NCBI GenBank assembly: GCA_030690405.1
Contig: JAUYGU010000058.1
Coordinates: 1 to 33,596, forward strand
Source of the DNA: Dehalococcoidia bacterium
GTDB lineage: Bacteria; Chloroflexota; Dehalococcoidia; SM23-28-2; RBG-16-64-32
Direction: 5' to 3'
DNA length: 33,596 bases
Every line of letters begins with the position of its first letter. The first letter of the stretch is position 1. Of the stretch, positions 1-7,072 are shown piece by piece. The position numbers and the translations under genes were made by a program. The notes below the pieces were generated by a model. That model had not been told where the DNA came from. It did no database searches and was given only the letters and a program-made list of their open reading frames with translations.

Positions 1-1308
1 GACGAGCGTCTCGTCAACAGCGGGCCGTACACGGGGATGCTCGCCGACGAGGGCGGCCGCGGGATCGTTGCGGCGCTCGAGGAGCGCGGCCTCGGCAAGG
101 CCGCCGTCACCTACCGGATCCGCGACTGGCTGATCAGCCGCCAGCGCTACTGGGGCACCCCGATCCCGGTGATCCACTGCGAGCGGTGCGGCATCGTCCC
201 GGTCCCGGAGGAGGACCTGCCGGTCCTGCTGCCCGACACGGTCGACTACGCCGGCAGCGGCGTGAACCCGCTGACCCGCGACGAGGCGTTCCTCAACGTG
301 GCCTGCCCGTCCTGCGACGGTCCCGCCCGCCGCGAGACGGACACCATGGACACGTTCATGGACTCCAACTGGTACTTCATCCGCTATCTGAGCCCGAACT
401 ACGACGCCGCGCCCGTCGACCCGAAGCGCGCGGAGGCCTGGCTGCCCGTCGACCAGTACACCGGCGGCGCCGAGCACGCCGTCATGCACCTGCTCTACGC
501 CCGCTTCTTCTGGAAGGTCGCCCGCGACCTGGGGATCGTGAAGGGAGACGAGCCGTTCCTGCGGCTGTTCAACCAGGGCCAGATCCTGGGACCGGACGGC
601 CAGCGCATGTCGAAGTCGCGCGGGAACGTCGTCGCCCCGGACGAGTACGTCGCCCGCTACGGCGCCGATACGTTCCGCTGCTACCTGATGTTCATCGGCC
701 CCTGGGACGAGGGCGGCCCCTTCGGCAGCGAGGGGATCACCGGCGTTTGGCGCTGGCTCAACCGCGTCTGGGGCCTCGTACTGAACGAACCGCACTTCGG
801 CCAGGCGACTGCGGACGCCGTGCGGGAGATGCGCCGGCTCACCCACCAGACGGTCCGCAAGGCGACAGAGGACATGGAGCGCTTCCGGTTCAACACGATG
901 CTGGCCGCCCTCATGGAGATGACGAATGGCCTGCTCCGCGCCCGCGACGCCGGCCCCGTCGACCTCGATGCCTGGAACGAGGCTGTCGAGTCGCTGGTGC
1001 TGATGCTGGCGCCGGTGGCGCCGCACGTCGCCGAAGAGCTGTGGACGCGCAGCGGCCGCCCCTACAGCGTGCACAGGCAGGCCTGGCCGGCCTGGGACGC
1101 AGAGCTGGCCCGCGAGGATGAGATCACGCTGGTCGTGCAGGTGAACGGGAAGGTGCGCGACCGCATCCAGGCGCCCGCCGGCATCGACGAGGCGCGGGCG
1201 CGGGAGCTCGCCCTGGCGAGCCCGCGCGTGCGCCAGTTCACCGACGGCAAGGAGCTGGCGAAGGTAGTCTACGTCCCCGGCAAGCTGGTGAACGTGGTGG
1301 TGCGGTAG
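1..1308 (+). CDS. leuS: Leucyl-tRNA synthetase, 3' part
   Basis: Charges tRNA-Leu with leucine in the cytoplasm. The reading frame is open from the first base, so the gene starts upstream of the window; about 435 C-terminal codons are present. Visible are the class I signature RMSKS (604-618, the KMSKS loop), the DWLISRQRYWG segment preceding a zinc insertion with two CxxC pairs (CERC and CPSC), and a C-terminal anticodon-binding region ending in the VNGKVRDRI motif typical of bacterial LeuRS. These features separate it from IleRS and ValRS. The stop lies 3 bases before the next ATG, so it is probably co-transcribed with the methyltransferase. Confidence 0.97.
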   Translation, partial: DERLVNSGPYTGMLADEGGRGIVAALEERGLGKAAVTYRIRDWLISRQRYWGTPIPVIHCERCGIVPVPEEDLPVLLPDTVDYAGSGVNPLTRDEAFLNVACPSCDGPARRETDTMDTFMDSNWYFIRYLSPNYDAAPVDPKRAEAWLPVDQYTGGAEHAVMHLLYARFFWKVARDLGIVKGDEPFLRLFNQGQILGPDGQRMSKSRGNVVAPDEYVARYGADTFRCYLMFIGPWDEGGPFGSEGITGVWRWLNRVWGLVLNEPHFGQATADAVREMRRLTHQTVRKATEDMERFRFNTMLAALMEMTNGLLRARDAGPVDLDAWNEAVESLVLMLAPVAPHVAEELWTRSGRPYSVHRQAWPAWDAELAREDEITLVVQVNGKVRDRIQAPAGIDEARARELALASPRVRQFTDGKELAKVVYVPGKLVNVVVR

Positions 1309-1311
1309 CAC

Positions 1312-2040
1312 ATGGCGGACCCGCAGAGCGGCTGGAGCGAGTCCACTTCTCGCACGTTCATCGAACTAGCCGACGTGGCCGTGCCCGGTCGCGGCGAGCA
1401 GATCGAGACGTTGCTCTCCCTCGTCTCCCCCGCTACCAACCAGGAGTTCCAAGCCGCCGAGCTGGCCTGCGGCGAGGGTTGGCTCTCCGCTGCCCTCTTG
1501 GAGCGCTTCCCCAGCGCACGGGTGCTCGCCCTCGATGGGTCGGACGTGATGCTGGAGGAGGCCCACGCCCGCCTGGGCGCGTTTGGTGACCGCGCACAGG
1601 TACGCCGCTTCGACCTCGACGGCTGGGACTGGCTGCACGAGCTGCCCTCGCCGCTCCGCTGCGTCCTCTCCTCGCTCGCCATTCATCACCTCGATAACAA
1701 CGACAAGCGACGCCTCTTCCGCGAGGTTGCCTCCCGGCTGGAGCCCGGCGGTGCCCTCCTCATCGCCGATGTCGTGGCGCCCGCTTCCGATGTCGTCCGC
1801 TCGGCCCAAATCGCGGCCTGGCATCGCACCGCCCGCGAGCAGTCGCTCGCCCTCACCGGCGCGCTTGAAACCTACGAGCGAGCCGTGGCCGAGGGCTGGG
1901 GCCCCGAGGCCGAGCCGGACCCCCTCGATCGCCCCGGGCGTCTCTTCGAACAGTTGAAGTGGCTCGAGGAGGCAGGTTTCTCCACGGTGGATTGCTTCTG
2001 GATGCGCGCCGGCATCGCCGTCTACGGGGGGTATCGCTGA
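1312..2040 (+). CDS. Class I SAM-dependent methyltransferase
   Basis: A 242-residue protein with the Rossmann methyltransferase fold. Motif I is AELACGEGWLS near residues 48-58, the acidic end of strand 2 is LALDGSD, and the SSLAIHHLD segment with the following EPGGALLIADVV matches motifs IV-VI of small-molecule methyltransferases of the UbiE/Tam type. The substrate cannot be read from the sequence. Its ATG follows the leuS stop by 3 bases, and its TGA overlaps the ATG of the SRPBCC gene (TGATG), so the two are likely translationally coupled and may act on the same substrate. Confidence 0.85.
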   Translation: MADPQSGWSESTSRTFIELADVAVPGRGEQIETLLSLVSPATNQEFQAAELACGEGWLSAALLERFPSARVLALDGSDVMLEEAHARLGAFGDRAQVRRFDLDGWDWLHELPSPLRCVLSSLAIHHLDNNDKRRLFREVASRLEPGGALLIADVVAPASDVVRSAQIAAWHRTAREQSLALTGALETYERAVAEGWGPEAEPDPLDRPGRLFEQLKWLEEAGFSTVDCFWMRAGIAVYGGYR

Positions 2041-2546
2041 TGCCCACCACGTATGAATCGCGCACGATAGCCGCCCCCGTGGGCAGCGTGTGGGCCGCCA
2101 TCGCCGACCTGGAAGCGGCCGCCCGCTGGAACCGCGCCTGGCGCCGCGTCGAGTACCTCTCCGACCAGCGCGAGGGCGAGGGCACGGCGTTCCGCGCCCA
2201 CACGGAGGACGGCCTCGTCCACGATTTCCTGATCAGCGCCTGGGTCCCGCTGCAGCAGATCGCCTTCGCGCCCGTGCCTGGCGAGGCCGAGAGGCGCTAC
2301 ATGATCACGCTGGAGTCGCAGGCGTTCCACCTGCAGCCGGACGGGGAGGACCGCACGCACGTCAACCTGTTCGCCACCGCCGCCGGCCACGGCCCGCGCG
2401 GCTGGCTGCTGGCGCGCTTCGTCTGGCCGTCGTACCAGCGGCAGGGGCTGCGCAGCGCCCTGGACGCGCTGCAGGCGCTGTTCGAGCCGCCGGAGGAGGA
2501 AAGCGAGGACGCCCCGAATTCGTCCGAAGGTCAGGCTGAAGCCTGA
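2040..2546 (+). CDS. SRPBCC (START/Bet v 1-like) family protein
   Basis: A 168-residue protein. The N-terminus (ESRTIAAPVGSVWAAIADLEAAARWN) is the classic opening of polyketide cyclase/SRPBCC domains, which bind hydrophobic ligands in a helix-grip cavity. The start at 2040 is chosen because its ATG overlaps the stop of the upstream methyltransferase; the frame remains open further upstream but that part is only antisense-like reading of the methyltransferase. The tail is Glu/Ser rich. The last codons overlap a perfect GC-rich palindrome that also contains the stop. The ligand is unknown. Confidence 0.8.
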   Translation: MPTTYESRTIAAPVGSVWAAIADLEAAARWNRAWRRVEYLSDQREGEGTAFRAHTEDGLVHDFLISAWVPLQQIAFAPVPGEAERRYMITLESQAFHLQPDGEDRTHVNLFATAAGHGPRGWLLARFVWPSYQRQGLRSALDALQALFEPPEEESEDAPNSSEGQAEA

Positions 2547-2548
2547 CC
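2529..2548. repeat. Perfect 20-bp palindrome over the SRPBCC stop codon
   Basis: Two arms, GGTCAGGCTG and its complement AAGCCTGACC read together, form a hairpin with essentially no loop. It covers the TGA of the SRPBCC gene. It could act as a transcript end or a REP-like element. There is no T-run, so an intrinsic terminator is not proven. Confidence 0.6.
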
Positions 2549-2601
2549 CGCCGTACCCTCCGCCGGGGGGGCAAGCCTTAGCCCGCCTGCGCCCCGCACC
2601 C

Positions 2602-2619
2602 GCAGGGCTGAAGCCCTGC
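2602..2619. repeat. Second GC-rich palindrome between convergent genes
   Basis: GCAGGGCT-GA-AGCCCTGC, an 8-bp perfect stem, lies between two convergent genes 54 bases after the first palindrome and shares its GGCTGAAGCC centre. Both hairpins probably belong to one dispersed repeat family; a role as a bidirectional transcript stop is inferred from position only. Confidence 0.55.
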
Positions 2620-2641
2620 AGCTACGCCCCCCAGATAGGCC

Positions 2642-3169
2642 CTACCCCGGGCGATCGGCGGCGCGCTTCTCCAGCGTGTCGACGCCACGGCGGACGGTGG
2701 CGATGAACTCGCTCAGCTCCGTCTCCAGCTTGCGCAGGGTCTGGAGGGCGTAGACGTCCGCTTCCCGCATCTGCTCTCGCGCTGCCTCCTGGGCGTCGTC
2801 CAGGCGGCCGGCGGCCTGCGCCTCCGCCTCCCGCGACAGCTCCAGCAGCCGCTCCTGGGCGCCGGCCAGGATCTGGCGCGCCCGCTCCTCCGCCGCCTTC
2901 ACCACCTCTGTCTCCTTCAGCCGCTCCTCCACCTCCTCCTTTGCGCGGGCGATGATCCGCGAGGCCTCGGCGGTGGCATCCGCCAGCACCTCGTCCCGCT
3001 TCTCGATCACCTCGCGGGCGTCGTACACCTCTTTGGGGACGGCGACGCGCATGCGGTCGATCAGGTCCAGCAACCGCTGGCGGGAGAGTACAAGGCCGCC
3101 GCCGACGGGCAGCTTGCGGGCCTCGCCCACCAGCTCCTCAAGACGGTCAATGTGGTGTAGGATGTCCAC
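2642..3169 (-). CDS. Coiled-coil protein, DivIVA / ATPase-subunit-B-like
   Basis: A 175-residue protein, very rich in Glu, Arg and Ala, predicted to be almost entirely helical from about residue 50 onward (for example EEVEERLKETEVVKAAEERA), with an N-terminal part of about 45 residues recalling DivIVA-type regions. Similar proteins beside coaD are often labelled ATP synthase subunit B-like, but there is no membrane segment here, so an F-type ATPase role is unlikely. The start is a GTG at 3169 preceded by a purine-rich stretch. It is last in the leftward operon, 14 bases after coaD. The function is unknown; a scaffolding or division role is only a guess. Confidence 0.75.
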   Translation of the reverse strand: MDILHHIDRLEELVGEARKLPVGGGLVLSRQRLLDLIDRMRVAVPKEVYDAREVIEKRDEVLADATAEASRIIARAKEEVEERLKETEVVKAAEERARQILAGAQERLLELSREAEAQAAGRLDDAQEAAREQMREADVYALQTLRKLETELSEFIATVRRGVDTLEKRAADRPG

Positions 3170-3183
3170 AGGAGGGCCCCTCC

Positions 3184-3669
3184 CTAGGTCTTCCCGCCGA
3201 ACTTCTCCCTCAGCGCCTCTGCCACCCGCGGCGGCACCAGCTCGCCGACGTCGTAGCCCATGCTGGCCACCTCACGGATGCGGTGGCCGCTCACGAACAG
3301 GTGCTCCAGGCTGGCCATGAGGTAGACCGAATCGATCTCAGGCGCCATCTTGCTATTCATCAGCGCCATATCGAACTCCGCCTCGAAGTCCGTCACCGCG
3401 CGGATGCCGCGCACCAGCGCCTTGGCGGCCTCCTCACGCGCAAAGTCCACGATCAGGCCGGTGAAAGACTTCACCTCCACGTGCTCGATGTGGCGCACAG
3501 CCTCCGCGAACAGGCTCACCCTCTGCTCGGTGGTGAACAGACAGCCGCTCGGCGGCAGTTCGTACACCGCCACGACGACGCGGTCGAACAGAGTCGCCGC
3601 CCTCTGGGCGATGTCGACGTGACCCAGGGTCACCGGATCGAACCTGCCGGGATAGACCGCTGCTACCAA
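3184..3669 (-). CDS. coaD: Phosphopantetheine adenylyltransferase
   Basis: Transfers AMP from ATP to 4'-phosphopantetheine in coenzyme A synthesis. At 161 residues it has the normal family length. Visible are the nucleotidyltransferase motif PGRFDPVTLGH at residues 7-17 (the usual form is GSFDPxTxGH, so Ser is replaced by Arg), RGIRAVTDFEAEFDMALMN in the middle (the phosphopantetheine pocket, RGLRxxxDFExExqma), and HLFVSGHRIREVA near the end, where most homologues have ISSSxVRE. It sits between rsmD (11-base gap) and the coiled-coil gene, as in many bacteria. Confidence 0.95.
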   Translation of the reverse strand: MVAAVYPGRFDPVTLGHVDIAQRAATLFDRVVVAVYELPPSGCLFTTEQRVSLFAEAVRHIEHVEVKSFTGLIVDFAREEAAKALVRGIRAVTDFEAEFDMALMNSKMAPEIDSVYLMASLEHLFVSGHRIREVASMGYDVGELVPPRVAEALREKFGGKT

Positions 3670-3680
3670 GTCGGCGCCTC

Positions 3681-4220
3681 CTAACGATAGACCGTGACCG
3701 CGCTGTCGCCGTGCCTCAGCGTCTTCACCTGCGATAACCCCGCCAGCCGCTCCGGCGCCTCCTCGCGGGAGCTGTGCTCCAGCACCAGCGTCGTCCTGCC
3801 CGCCTCCACCAGCCCGCGCTCCGCCAGCAACTCCAGGGTCGCGGTCGCCTCCTGCGCGTAGGGCGGGTCGGCGAGCACCAGCGTGTACAGCCCCTCAAGC
3901 CGCGGCAGCGCCCGCTCCACGGGGAGGCAGAGCACCTCCCCCTGCCCTTCGAAGCCGGTCTTCGAGAGGTTCTGGCGGATGGAGGCGCAGGCGCGGGCGT
4001 CCCTCTCCACGAAGTCGCAGCGCTGGGCGCCCCGGCTGAGCGCCTCGATCCCCAGGGCGCCGCTGCCGGCGTAGAGGTCCAGCGTGCGCGAGAGGTCCGC
4101 GCCCATGGAGTCCAGGGCGGAGAAGATGGCGCCGCGGACGAGGTCGGAGGTGGGCCGGGTCGCCCGCGATGGGGGCCCGGCGAGGCGGTGACCCTTGGCC
4201 CGACCGGCGATCACCCGCAT
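3681..4220 (-). CDS. rsmD: 16S rRNA (guanine-966-N2)-methyltransferase
   Basis: Methylates G966 of 16S rRNA during 30S assembly. It has 179 residues. Hallmarks are the N-terminal MRVIAGRAKGHRL, the segment RPTSDLVRGAIFSAL, SAM motif I LDLYAGSGALGIEALSRGA, and the catalytic DPPY. The rsmD-coaD pairing is widely conserved. The start lies 7 bases after the stop of the GH18-like gene. Confidence 0.95.
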   Translation of the reverse strand: MRVIAGRAKGHRLAGPPSRATRPTSDLVRGAIFSALDSMGADLSRTLDLYAGSGALGIEALSRGAQRCDFVERDARACASIRQNLSKTGFEGQGEVLCLPVERALPRLEGLYTLVLADPPYAQEATATLELLAERGLVEAGRTTLVLEHSSREEAPERLAGLSQVKTLRHGDSAVTVYR

Positions 4221-4227
4221 GGAGATC

Positions 4228-6315
4228 CTACGGCGCGCAGCAGAGCACCTTTGACTGGACGTTGGAGGGTACGCTCTCGTTACCCGAAGTATCGACCGCA
4301 GTCACGACGTAGTAGTACGGCGTCCCAACGTCGTCGAGGGTGAACTCGTCGTCGGTGTAGGCGTTGGTGCCCTTGGGCACCTCGGCGACCAGACCATACT
4401 GGGCCGGGAACTCCGCGCCCTCTGTTATCGAGGCGTAGACCCTGTACTTCTCCAGGTCCGGCGCCGCGCTGGCGTTCCAAGTCAGCGTGAAGCGACCCGC
4501 CACCGAGTTATCGATAGTGAGGCCGGTAATCTTCGCCGGCGGCGTCACGTCTGTCGGCGTGGGCGAGGGCACGGGCGACGGCGTAGGCGTGGGGGTCGGC
4601 TCCTCCGGTGGGAACTCGACCACCGGAGACGTCTGCTCCTGGGGCTTCGCCTTCACCTCGATCGTGAGCTCGCGGCCGAAGCGCGTATCGCCATCGCTGA
4701 TGAGCATCCGGAGGAGGTAGGAGCCGGCCTCGTCGGCGCGCCAGATGACGGAGGCGCCGGCGGCGGCGTCCAGGCTACCGCCGTCCGGGGACTCCCAGCG
4801 CGGCACCAGCGAGTCGCTGTTCGGCCGCACCAGCGTGACGGTGCCGGACTCGACAAGGTGGTTCACCGCGGACCAGATGCTCGCCACGTCGGTCGCCGCG
4901 GAGCCGTCGGAGACGGAGACGCCGCCCAGGGCGTACGCCTGGACGAGCTCCAGCTTGAAGCCGACGCTGAACACGTTCTCTATGTAGACCGTCTTCTTGT
5001 CGGGCTCACCGTAGGAGAAGAAGAGGGCGGCCGCGTCGTCGCTCCAGCGGAGATCGGTTGCGCCCTCGGACTGAGCGAGGTTTACCGCCACCACTTTGAC
5101 GCCGACATCGATCTCGATGTCCGCCGGGTCAGCCGGCTCCCGCACCTTGATCTCGCTGGCCAGGAGCATCGCCTGCAGGTATCCCAGGGCCTTGGTGTCG
5201 CCGCCCTCGGCGATCTGTGCGCTGAACGGACTGACGACAAGCATCACCTTCTTCGGGTCCACGTCTTTGACCAGCTTGGTCAGCGCGTCCGGCATCGTCT
5301 CCCAGTAGTCAAGCGGGTCGGCGATGGGCAGGATCTTGATGATGTCCGCGGCCTGGCCCAACAGCGGCCAGTCGTAGGCCTCGCGCTGCGGCCCGGGCGG
5401 CGGCAGGGTCAGGCTCAGCCGCCGGCCGTCGTCCCGCAGGGCCTTGCCCAGCGCCTGCGCGAAGGAGGAGAACTCCTTTCGCAGGTCAGGGTCGACGGAG
5501 GAGTACTCAAGATCGATGCCGGCGAAGCCGCCGTCCTTGGCGAGCTGCACGATAGCGTCGATGTGCTGCTGGCGCAGAGAATCGTCGGCGAGGATGTCGT
5601 TCACTACGGCGGCGGTATCCTGGCCGCTGCCGACGATGGTCGGGATGAGGAGGCCGCCATCGCCAACTTCGACTTCGGTGGCCGTGCCCTCAAGGGCGCC
5701 GTCGCTGACCGGCTCGTAGTCGCGCGGGCTGACGATGCCGGCCTTGGCGTCCGGGTGCAGGGCGCCGCCGGAAGGCAGCGAGGCGGCCACCTGGTAGGCC
5801 TGCGCAACAACCCGCAGCACGGCCAGGTTCTTGGGCAGCGGCGCGAAGTCCGCCTCCGCCCGCTGCCGGCCGCTGTCCAGCCGCGCGTCGGCCGCGTGCT
5901 GCCAGCGGCCGTCCAGGTAGGTGTAGAAGCCCAGCGTGGCGTCCTCTTCCGGTCGGCTGCGCAGGGGGAGCGCGATGGTGGCGTCCTGGTCTCCGTTCGT
6001 GTCGAACTCAACGAAGTTGCTGAGGGCGACGAGCCCCGGCGGCAGGGCCGGCATCGGGCTCTGCGTGGCGTTGATCCCGGAGCCGTCGACAGCCGTCGTG
6101 CCGTCCCCGTCGCCGCCGCCGAAGATGCCGGAGAGGAGGAACACCAGCAGGATGATGACGGCCAGAAACACCAGAGTGCCGCCGATGATGAAGGGGGCAG
6201 GGTCACGCCGCGCCCTGGACCGCAGGAGCCGGTCGAAGGGGCCCTCCGGCCTGGGCAGGTCGCGCCGAGGCGGTCTGTCTCTGGGCGGTAGGTCGCGGGG
6301 CGGGAATCGTCGCAT
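4228..6315 (-). CDS. Membrane-anchored GH18-like protein with fibronectin type III domain
   Basis: A 695-residue protein. The N-terminus is a Pro/Arg-rich cytoplasmic tail of about 40 residues followed by one strong membrane segment (FIIGGTLVFLAVIILLVFLL, about 42-61), so the rest faces outside. The central part (about 180-420) resembles a glycoside hydrolase family 18 barrel of the YaaH/spore-cortex type: GGFAGIDLEYSS would be the active-site strand. Its D-x-E matches the NIDFE form of YaaH-like enzymes, but the canonical DxxDxDxE is incomplete. After an Ig-like region comes a Pro/Thr linker (about 570-595) and a FnIII domain (KITGLTIDN to the end), finishing with CCAP. A carbohydrate- or peptidoglycan-related surface role is likely; catalysis is uncertain. 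First gene of the leftward operon. Confidence 0.75.
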   Translation of the reverse strand: MRRFPPRDLPPRDRPPRRDLPRPEGPFDRLLRSRARRDPAPFIIGGTLVFLAVIILLVFLLSGIFGGGDGDGTTAVDGSGINATQSPMPALPPGLVALSNFVEFDTNGDQDATIALPLRSRPEEDATLGFYTYLDGRWQHAADARLDSGRQRAEADFAPLPKNLAVLRVVAQAYQVAASLPSGGALHPDAKAGIVSPRDYEPVSDGALEGTATEVEVGDGGLLIPTIVGSGQDTAAVVNDILADDSLRQQHIDAIVQLAKDGGFAGIDLEYSSVDPDLRKEFSSFAQALGKALRDDGRRLSLTLPPPGPQREAYDWPLLGQAADIIKILPIADPLDYWETMPDALTKLVKDVDPKKVMLVVSPFSAQIAEGGDTKALGYLQAMLLASEIKVREPADPADIEIDVGVKVVAVNLAQSEGATDLRWSDDAAALFFSYGEPDKKTVYIENVFSVGFKLELVQAYALGGVSVSDGSAATDVASIWSAVNHLVESGTVTLVRPNSDSLVPRWESPDGGSLDAAAGASVIWRADEAGSYLLRMLISDGDTRFGRELTIEVKAKPQEQTSPVVEFPPEEPTPTPTPSPVPSPTPTDVTPPAKITGLTIDNSVAGRFTLTWNASAAPDLEKYRVYASITEGAEFPAQYGLVAEVPKGTNAYTDDEFTLDDVGTPYYYVVTAVDTSGNESVPSNVQSKVLCCAP

Positions 6316-6369
6316 TCTTGGCGCTTGAACGGTCCGCAGGAGCCAGGTGGCCAGAGGAACGTCACGCGG

Positions 6370-6397
6370 ATTGTAACACAGCCCCCCTTCTCAGCAA
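6370..6397 (-). promoter_or_regulatory. Putative sigma-70 promoter of the leftward rsmD-coaD operon
   Basis: Read on the minus strand: TTGCTG (6392-6397), a 16-bp spacer, then TACAAT (6370-6375), about 55 bases before the ATG at 6315. It lies back to back with the greA promoter. Confidence 0.5.
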
Positions 6398-6416
6398 AGC
6401 CAGCCAACTCTCCCTC

Positions 6417-6445
6417 TTTACAAGCCCCGGAGGCTGCTCTATAAT
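6417..6445 (+). promoter_or_regulatory. Sigma-70 promoter of greA
   Basis: TTTACA (6417-6422), a 17-bp spacer and a perfect TATAAT (6440-6445). It gives a leader of about 75-80 bases before the greA start. This is the best-formed promoter in the window and implies strong constitutive expression. Confidence 0.7.
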
Positions 6446-6529
6446 ATCGCCGAAAGCGACGCGAACCTCTGCTCGACTGAGGGTATACGCCCCCAGTCTC
6501 TTTTTTCGCAGGGCCTAGGAGTGATAGCC

Positions 6530-6997
6530 ATGCCAGGCAAGTCCGTTCCCCTTACCAAAGAAGGGCTGGCCAAGCTACAGAAAGAGCTCGATGAGCTGAT
6601 CAACGTCCGCCGGGCGGAGGTTGCCCAGCGCATACACGACGCCAAGGAGATGGTCGGCGCCCAGAACACGCCGGAGTACGAGGACGCCCGCAACGATCAG
6701 GCGTTCGTGGAGGGGCGCATCCTCACCCTGGAGTCGATCATTCAAAACGCCGCCGTCATCGAGGAGGCGCACGACCACAAGCGGGTCGCCCTGGGATCGG
6801 CCGTCACGGTGCAGAACCACAAGGGCGAGAAGGAGACCTACACGATCGTGGGCTTCGCGGAGGCGGACCCCAAGGAGCACCGGATCAGCAACGAGTCGCC
6901 GGTGGGCCACGCCCTCCTGGGCAAGGCCGTCGGCGATGAGGTCCAGGTGCAGGCGCCCGCCGGCACCCTCCGCTGGACGATCCTCAGCATCAACTAG
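6530..6997 (+). CDS. greA: Transcription elongation factor GreA
   Basis: Rescues backtracked RNA polymerase by stimulating transcript cleavage. 155 residues, normal length: N-terminal coiled coil (4-75) and a C-terminal FKBP-like domain ending with LLGKAVGDEVQVQAPAG and WTILSI. The start at 6530 has TAGGAG 8 bases upstream; a GTG three codons earlier lies inside that ribosome site. At the coiled-coil tip E. coli GreA has GDLKENAEY, where D41 and E44 place the catalytic Mg2+. Here the aligned segment is VGAQNTPEY, so both acids are absent (G43 and N46). It may therefore bind the polymerase channel without normal cleavage stimulation, or use other residues. Confidence 0.93.
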   Translation: MPGKSVPLTKEGLAKLQKELDELINVRRAEVAQRIHDAKEMVGAQNTPEYEDARNDQAFVEGRILTLESIIQNAAVIEEAHDHKRVALGSAVTVQNHKGEKETYTIVGFAEADPKEHRISNESPVGHALLGKAVGDEVQVQAPAGTLRWTILSIN

Positions 6998-7023
6998 CGG
7001 ACCGCAAGAGCGAACGGTAAAAT

Positions 7024-7053
7024 CAGGCGGGGCGCCAACCGGGGCCCCGCCTG
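7024..7053. terminator. Hairpin between greA and lysS
   Basis: A perfect 10-bp stem CAGGCGGGGC / GCCCCGCCTG with a 10-base loop. No T-run follows, so it could be an attenuating or processing hairpin rather than a full intrinsic terminator. Confidence 0.5.
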
Positions 7054-7072
7054 AACGCTTTCAGGGCCATCT

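Noticed and set aside
4858..6291. Long plus-strand ORF opposite the GH18-like gene
   Set aside because: Typical antisense frame of high-GC coding DNA; no motifs, while the minus strand has clear domains and a promoter.
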